Of a DNA stretch of 64,000 bases, positions 58,228 to 64,000 are shown piece by piece (position 1 is the stretch's first letter; every line of letters starts with the position of its first letter). The stretch is from NCBI GenBank assembly GCA_945910005.1, contig OX246743.1, forward strand, positions 39,115,461-39,179,460, given 5' to 3'. The DNA is from Isoperla grammatica. Taxonomy: Eukaryota; Arthropoda; Insecta; Plecoptera; Perlodidae. Below the pieces are notes generated by a model. It saw only the letters and a program-made list of their open reading frames with translations, made no database searches and was not told the origin of the DNA. Position numbers and translations under genes: made by a program.

Positions 58228-59539
58228 CTGAAACAGAATGGAATTGTGAATATTTATTTCACTTTCTAATTAATTACGATTTTTTTTTGTATTTTTTTTT
58301 TTTATGTATTTATTTAATCATTTATTTATTCCTCAATTATCACATCATCACATCACTTGATCACTTGACGTACGATGTTCTCAGCACGTGGCAAGGATGA
58401 TAATAAATCCGCTTTATGAACGCTCGGGTAGTAAAGATATCATTATTTACCAACATCTCGGAATTTGTGAGTTCTTGGCTGTGTGATCCTAGCACCCTTA
58501 CCATGCATTGCTTGTTTTAAACGATACAAAACATACTATTTGCAAGTTCTAGAAATTACCCTGTGCAACAGTATAAGCGCGTTTAGCAAAGCCAACAATA
58601 TATGTCAAGCTTATTTTAATATCATATTTGTCTCCGACCGAGTATTTCAAAGTTTTAGTAGGTAATACAATTTTACACGAGAAACTCACGAACTAGACTG
58701 AAGAAATGTCGATAATAAGGATAACTTTACTACCCTTGATTTAGATAAGTCAATAAGTGTACATACATTGGAAATAAGTGATTTGCATTGATATTCCTTA
58801 TGCATGGAAATAGAATATAGGAAGAATCTTCAAAAACACATACATACCTAATACCGGTATGAACTACCAACTAAACATACGATTCATTTTCAAGTGCATT
58901 TGTTCAAAATATTTAAAATGAGAATTTACCTTGTAGGCCCTACACAGTTTATTTTACAGTTTACATTAAAATTTGTGAGGTACGACTCTGATATTTTCAG
59001 CCAAGTCCAAGTGATCATCAAAGAAAGATTTGGGTGACAGACAAGTAGGATAACATTTGCCATACTTATCAAGTAAACAATGAGTAATACCCTAAACAAT
59101 GTTCTTTGACTGGATTAACTTACAAATGTTTAAAAGGCCTACTCTCGAATTCGTAATAATGTCATATTACCAAAAACAATCTTACATGGAACATGTATTG
59201 CTCTTGAATACAACAAACAATTGTAAAACCTTACTACGGATTTATCAGAACAATATTAACATTCTCTCCCCTAAAATATCAATGTTTTTTATTAGTTCTT
59301 TAGTTCTTTCCCACAGGCTCCCAAAACTGGCAAAAAACTATACCATGAGCAAATGTGCACTGTATGTATATATAGATAATTTTGTTCACTTTGTATTTAA
59401 AATATGTTTTCAGTCATAATTGATTATTTTAATACTTTCTTGTATGAATGTACAACAAATCTTAGTATATGTATAAATGACATAGTTTTATTTAACCATC
59501 TCCAAACTTGAACTACATAACACACAGTTAGATTTTACA
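58228..59539. other. intronic, nothing firm
   Basis: At about 59300 the minus strand reads C-G-K-E-L-K-N-stop without any finger around it; probably chance. Confidence 0.5.
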
Positions 59540-59545
59540 TTTATT
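59540..59545 (-). terminator. candidate poly(A) signal for exon 59662-59912
   Basis: AATAAA on the minus strand about 115 bp past the stop. Confidence 0.45.
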
Positions 59546-59661
59546 CCAAAAGTTCATTTCATTTCAAAATACAAACACTCATAAAATATCTTTTAATTTA
59601 GTCTCATACTTATAAATAAAAGCAATGTTTATAAAAACATGCAATACTGTTACTACATTTT

Positions 59662-59912
59662 TCAAATTAACACTTGACTTTCAAAGTCAAAATTAAGATT
59701 TTTATGTCGATTCGCGACATGTCTTATTAAAGTACACTTTTGCTTTGCACGATACAGACAGTGAGGACACTGAAATTGCGGCTGTTTTCCACACTCGTAA
59801 GTCAGGTGTCGCTTCAGATCACACTTGTGTCTGTAGCTTCTTCGACATCCCGGGCACTTGAAAGAAGGCGGAACACACCCGCTTAGGTCGACCAGGGCCA
59901 AATCCAGCAGAC
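59662..59912 (-). CDS. lola: lola alternative 3' exon, two zinc fingers
   Basis: The exon encodes 83 residues after a GTTTTCAG acceptor: split Gly, then L-L-D-L-A-L-V-D-L-S-G-C-V-P-P, a hydrophobic-acidic leader. Finger 1 is CPGC..HKCDLKRHLTYEC, the linker GKQPQFQ (Gln for Glu), and finger 2 CPHCLYRAKQKCTLIRH..RH. The tail N-L-N-F-D-F-E-S-Q-V-L-I is acidic-aromatic. A candidate AATAAA lies about 115 bp past the stop. Its finger 2 ending IRHVA-x-RH is shared with the 61365 exon, which suggests a sister pair. Confidence 0.93.
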
Positions 59913-60588
59913 CTGAAAACATGAGATTGTGACACTGTTATGAGGGCATTGCATTGTTTTTTTATTTGAAGTTACGTCTTGACTTAACAAAATAATACTC
60001 TTAACTTTGTTAATTGTTCTAGTCTGTATGTAGATAGATCTGTTAGCCAAGTTGTACCAGAAATAAATTTAAAACTCAAAATATGTACTAAATGTGTTTA
60101 AGCTAAATTGCAAAACAGTATATTTAATATACATAAATGTGGTAAAATATCAAAACTGAATATATGTATCAAACAAAAAGCAGTTATTTTCAATTAGCTA
60201 AAACAGTATACTGCAATCATTCAGAAAGAAAAATGGAACATGCAAAACCCCAGAACAAATATAGGTATAAGAAAATTAAGATGAAATAGTAGTCAAATGT
60301 ATGTACAAGATAGATATTATACACAAAAATAAGCCTTTAGGCAAGGAAGTCAGACCAGGGCAGTTGTTATGTACAGTAGATTAGAGGTTGGTTGAACATA
60401 CTATACCTATTGCATTCAAGGTTAAATCCTGGCATGGCCATATCAAGTGATGTTCTTTCATTGTTTATAATAATGATTAGGGATGTCAAAGGAATATTTA
60501 TTATTGGTATGGTATAGGTCAGCTTATAATTTGCTGGCAGGCAACAGCCGGTGTAGGAACAACCAAGTAAGAGAGAAAGAGAGAGTGA

Positions 60589-60633
<45 letters not shown>

Positions 60634-61168
60634 CACAACAGATAAATTATTTGAAGACTTCCAGGATTATCTGAACAACATTTATATGGAACAATACTGA
60701 TCAGTCAAGTATCGATCAACAATGGTTTTATCTCTTTTTTTTGATTCAATGCTGATCAGAAATTATTAATTGTTTGACACCGCTAACAAGAATGATGTCT
60801 TTCCAAAACAGGCTAAAGGTTAAAACACACACACCTTTCAGGCACAGTCAAGCTTTCAATAAAAATATCAATCTTAAATCCACAAAATACAATTGAGGAC
60901 ACCTAGGAAGACAAAGGGACACGGACATTATAAACACAATCTCGAAAAATAACGTTCAAGTATTTTCTATACTGGCACTGTTTTATTATAAAAAATACAT
61001 TTTAGAGAATTAGAAAAAAGATTATATAAATTAACATGTTTAATACTTAACAAGGTAATGAAAATCACAGCCAATCAAGTCTTTAAACTGTTGTAAGGAT
61101 AAATAAAGGTTACTTGTAGTTGTAAATCATTAAGGCTAAAAACAACCAAACTTGCTAATTAAACAGAT
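59913..61168. other. intronic, with the GA microsatellite
   Basis: No exon signature. Confidence 0.6.
60571..60632. repeat. GA microsatellite
   Basis: Imperfect then perfect (ga)n of about 60 bp; it explains the serine/leucine and arginine/glutamate open frames on the two strands. Confidence 0.95.
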
Positions 61169-61174
61169 TTTATT
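61169..61174 (-). terminator. candidate poly(A) signal for exon 61365-61588
   Basis: AATAAA on the minus strand about 190 bp past the stop. Confidence 0.45.
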
Positions 61175-61364
61175 GATATGTATCTTGAAAACACTTCTAA
61201 TGTTGAAACTTGGGAAAGAAACACATTTTCAATATCCTGAAAAATTCTCGATACATCAATAAAATACTGTTAAATTTGTGTGGGTCACATTGTGGGACAC
61301 TTATCGCCATTAAGACCCCAGCACTTTTAGAGGACAACCGAGTACTGTATATCCCGTTCCGAAA

Positions 61365-61588
61365 CTACTTATGCCTCGTGGCAACGTGTCGTATCAGAGG
61401 TGCCTTCTGTTTGGAACGATACGGGCAATACGGACACTGGAACTGAGGCATCTTGCCACACTCGTATTGCTGGTGCCGCATTAAATGGCTTCTCTGTTTG
61501 TAACTTCGACTACAGCTTGGGCAAGAATGCTTGGCTACATTCTCATCCTTTATGAGGTTGATCAACGGAGGCCACCACCATTCCACGT
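61365..61588 (-). CDS. lola: lola alternative 3' exon, two zinc fingers (most proximal in window)
   Basis: The exon encodes 74 residues after a TCTGTTGCAG acceptor: D-V-E-W-W-W-P-P-L-I-N, a tryptophan-rich version of the W-LP leader. Finger 1 is CPSC..QRSHLMRHQQYEC, the linker GKMPQFQ (Met for Glu), and finger 2 CPYCPYRSKQKAPLIRH..RH, ending one residue after the last His. A candidate AATAAA lies about 190 bp past the stop. No further exon was found from here to the right edge (2.4 kb), so the common BTB exons or further alternative exons lie beyond the window. Confidence 0.93.
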
Positions 61589-64000
61589 CTGCAACAGAAG
61601 AGAGAATATATGGTGCACTTCACAAATTTTTGTTTGTTCTTTAATTATTTAATGTCTATTCTATAAAACTGATTTAAAAAGGATTATAAGAAATATAACT
61701 ATGCATACAAATGATAATGAAAAAACATAAAATATCAAGACTAACAAAGCAACGAAAGAAACCACTGTAGGCTACTGTAGAAAAAAGAAGAACAATAAAA
61801 ATGGATTGAGACATTGAGATATAAGAAAATAAATAAAATATGTTATATATTGAATATATATATGATGGAAATAAACAGAAAGAGGACAAAATGAAAAAAA
61901 TCAAGAAAAAAAGAAAATGTCAAAACAAGAAAAACTGATATATTAGGCCTAACAGTTCCAAACACAATTAAACAAATCATTTTTCTATGTAAGCTAATCA
62001 AAATCCAACTAGGAAAAAGAATTATCATATTGAACTCTTGGTAGATGATCGTGCTCCTGACCTATTCTGTCTTTTGGCATTGCTGCCACGTTACTAAACA
62101 GGGAGACTGGCAAAGTCTAGAATCACAGTAATGGAAATATGGGTCAAACACAAACCATATTTAACTAGTGTTGAAGAATAAACAAATATTCCTAACATGT
62201 AAACAATGTAAGGCTTGGAACATTCAGTGGAAACGCTCTTGGACGTTACAAAATGTTGGGTACTTTAAATTGCGTCATTAATGCAAGTACGTAATCAGAT
62301 AATCACATTATTATTTATTGGCTATTTTTATGAACAATCTTCACCTAAAGAGTTTGTGGTCGAACTTCTTGTGGAAAAACATCGCCATTTTTTGCCATAT
62401 TTCCAAGCATTTACAGTTCAACAGTTTTGTAAAAGTTGGCATTCAAACATTGTTACATTTTTCATTTATTTTGAAGAATTCGTGTCTTACCTAAGACAAG
62501 ACCTTCATCTATGCTAAAACAAATGGATGGAATTAGTGTCACAACCAAAACAAAACCCCATAAATTAGAATCCAAAATAATCATCTATGTGGCAAGAAAA
62601 TCAATGCATTATATAAACTTAATGAATATTCAAGAAATGCACATTTAAAAGTTGTTTATTGCATAATTAATAATACAAAAGCACTGCTATATTACTGCTT
62701 GGCATCTTCATGTTATTTACAGTAAATCAGTTGTACTAAAAATCAATAATCAGATGCAGAAAGCATTCATGATTATAAGCAATATCAAAGAAGTGTCCCT
62801 TACACATTGCAAGTCATTACTAACAACTACATAGTACTACGTATTGAGGATTTATCGGTTAGCAGTTTACAGATGTGGCCATGCCCATAATAGTATGAAA
62901 TTATTTTACAATTAATATATTACCTAAACTTACAACTTAGGATGAAAATCACACTTTACTTGGTTTAACATGTGATCCTGTATCGTACAACAACGAAACA
63001 AGACTGCGTTCTGCCACGAACAGTTGAGAAGCTAATGGTTTTCTGTAACAATGCAAGGTACCAAGTAGGTATGTGGACAACAGAAAATAAATACATGTAG
63101 TCTTCAGCTTACATTATACATATAGGTGCCTTCATTTAGACATCCATATAAAAGATGCAAATAATATGTACTGTATATGCTTTAACAGACCATTGTCCAT
63201 TGCAGCACTAAACCACAATTTGTATATTTTCAAGAGAGTAAGTTTTTACATGTTACTATACATTCACAAATTATTGTACGTATTCTGCATTGAAAGCATG
63301 GAAAGTAAAATAAGACGGGCGCTTTTCAAAACATATGAGAGTTCTGGAAGCTTACAACTTGATAGCATTCATTTCAAGTTTCCCAAAAGTAAAACTTAGC
63401 ATACTTCTTCAGAATTTTTCTAAACAGTCTTCTAAAACTTAGCTCTCTGTCATAGAATAGCTTATTTTCCCAGAGAATATTAAGACATCTGAACATTCAT
63501 ACTTGAACATAATATTGCATATTACTTTTTTTTTATATTACTTTATTATATTGCTTATATTATTTATTATATTACTTTTAATCAAGCAGTTTAAAATAAC
63601 TACAGTATATCCATACAATGTTGAATAGATACATAGGAAACTGAGATATTGAAAACAATATCTCAATCTCTTTAGTAGTGACCATATGTTAGTGTCATGC
63701 CTTCATGAAAGTAACATATAACATTTTTTTGGGGAGGAATGTATTTTTAGCGAGATACTTATTAGAACTGTTATTGACATGATGTTTTTATTCAATCAAT
63801 GTTCATATTGAGGACATTGAAATCTATTACGTTCTCCAAGTCATAAATAACAAACAATAGTTTATAGTATACATGTTGTGCTGTAGTTTGACTAGTTAAG
63901 ATAAAACAAAAGAAAACAATTCAAAACTTGACTCTTAGCAAAGATTACTGAGTGGAGAAGATGTTTCATCGCCGTGTTAAAATATCTGCGCGAGTTTTTT
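61589..64000. other. intronic, nothing recognised up to the right edge
   Basis: 2.4 kb, AT-rich. Open frames at 62281-62517 and 63166-63399 on the plus strand have no known domain. No BTB-domain sequence was seen, so the common exons must lie further right. Confidence 0.55.

Noticed and set aside
59285..59330. C-G-K-E-L-K-N on the minus strand
   Set aside because: No finger before or after it and no acceptor; could be a relic but the match is too short to claim.
62281..62517. Plus-strand frame of 78 codons near the right edge
   Set aside because: No domain and no match to BTB; not supported as a gene.

Overview
The window is arthropod nuclear DNA, almost certainly from an insect. It is AT-rich, has long non-coding stretches, carries retroelement and DNA-transposon debris, and holds no prokaryote-like gene. 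All the convincing coding sequence is on the minus strand. It is one kind of thing repeated 32 times: a short exon that starts at a splice acceptor, always reads in the same codon phase, encodes two to five zinc fingers with the signature ECGKEPQF-C-x2-C-P-Y-R, and ends in its own stop codon. This is the alternative 3' exon array of longitudinals lacking (lola), a BTB zinc-finger transcription factor of insects. The BTB-encoding common exons are not here. As transcription runs right to left, they should lie beyond position 64000.

Layout in transcription order (high to low coordinates). From 61588 to 51349 there are eight compact two-finger exons. From 50082 to 33693 there are eight exons with two or three fingers. 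From 32978 to 29778 there is a trio of close relatives with the variant linker CGKDL. At 28311-27662 is a five-finger exon with a serine/threonine/aspartate tail. At 24697-24426 is an exon that ends without the usual terminal finger. At 23143-21948 is a 398-residue exon whose fingers are separated by a long acidic linker with two SUMO-type motifs. From 20460 to 16770 come five exons; the last of these, together with the exon at 14612-14206, comes from a recent tandem duplication of about 1.6 kb (13443-17553). The remaining exons, at 13259-12784 (five fingers), 11114-10870, 8360-8005, 6414-6068 and 2279-1930, are widely spaced. Several exons have an AATAAA on the minus strand shortly after the stop, which fits independent terminal exons.

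Between exons there are mobile-element remains: two 3' ends of non-LTR retrotransposons (one in each copy of the tandem duplication), at least two MITE families, a hAT-like non-autonomous element with a near-perfect 8-bp target duplication, fold-back elements, tRNA-like SINE pieces, a 356-bp tandem repeat, a roughly 400-bp TAAA microsatellite and several near-perfect hairpins.

How it works (established for Drosophila lola, inferred here): each mature mRNA joins the common BTB exons to one of these 3' exons, by cis- or trans-splicing, so that one dimerisation domain is paired with many DNA-binding specificities. Every exon opens with the same split codon (first base supplied by the upstream exon), so any exon can be joined in frame. 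Species cannot be named from the sequence. A hemimetabolous insect is a guess based on the size and repeat load of the array.
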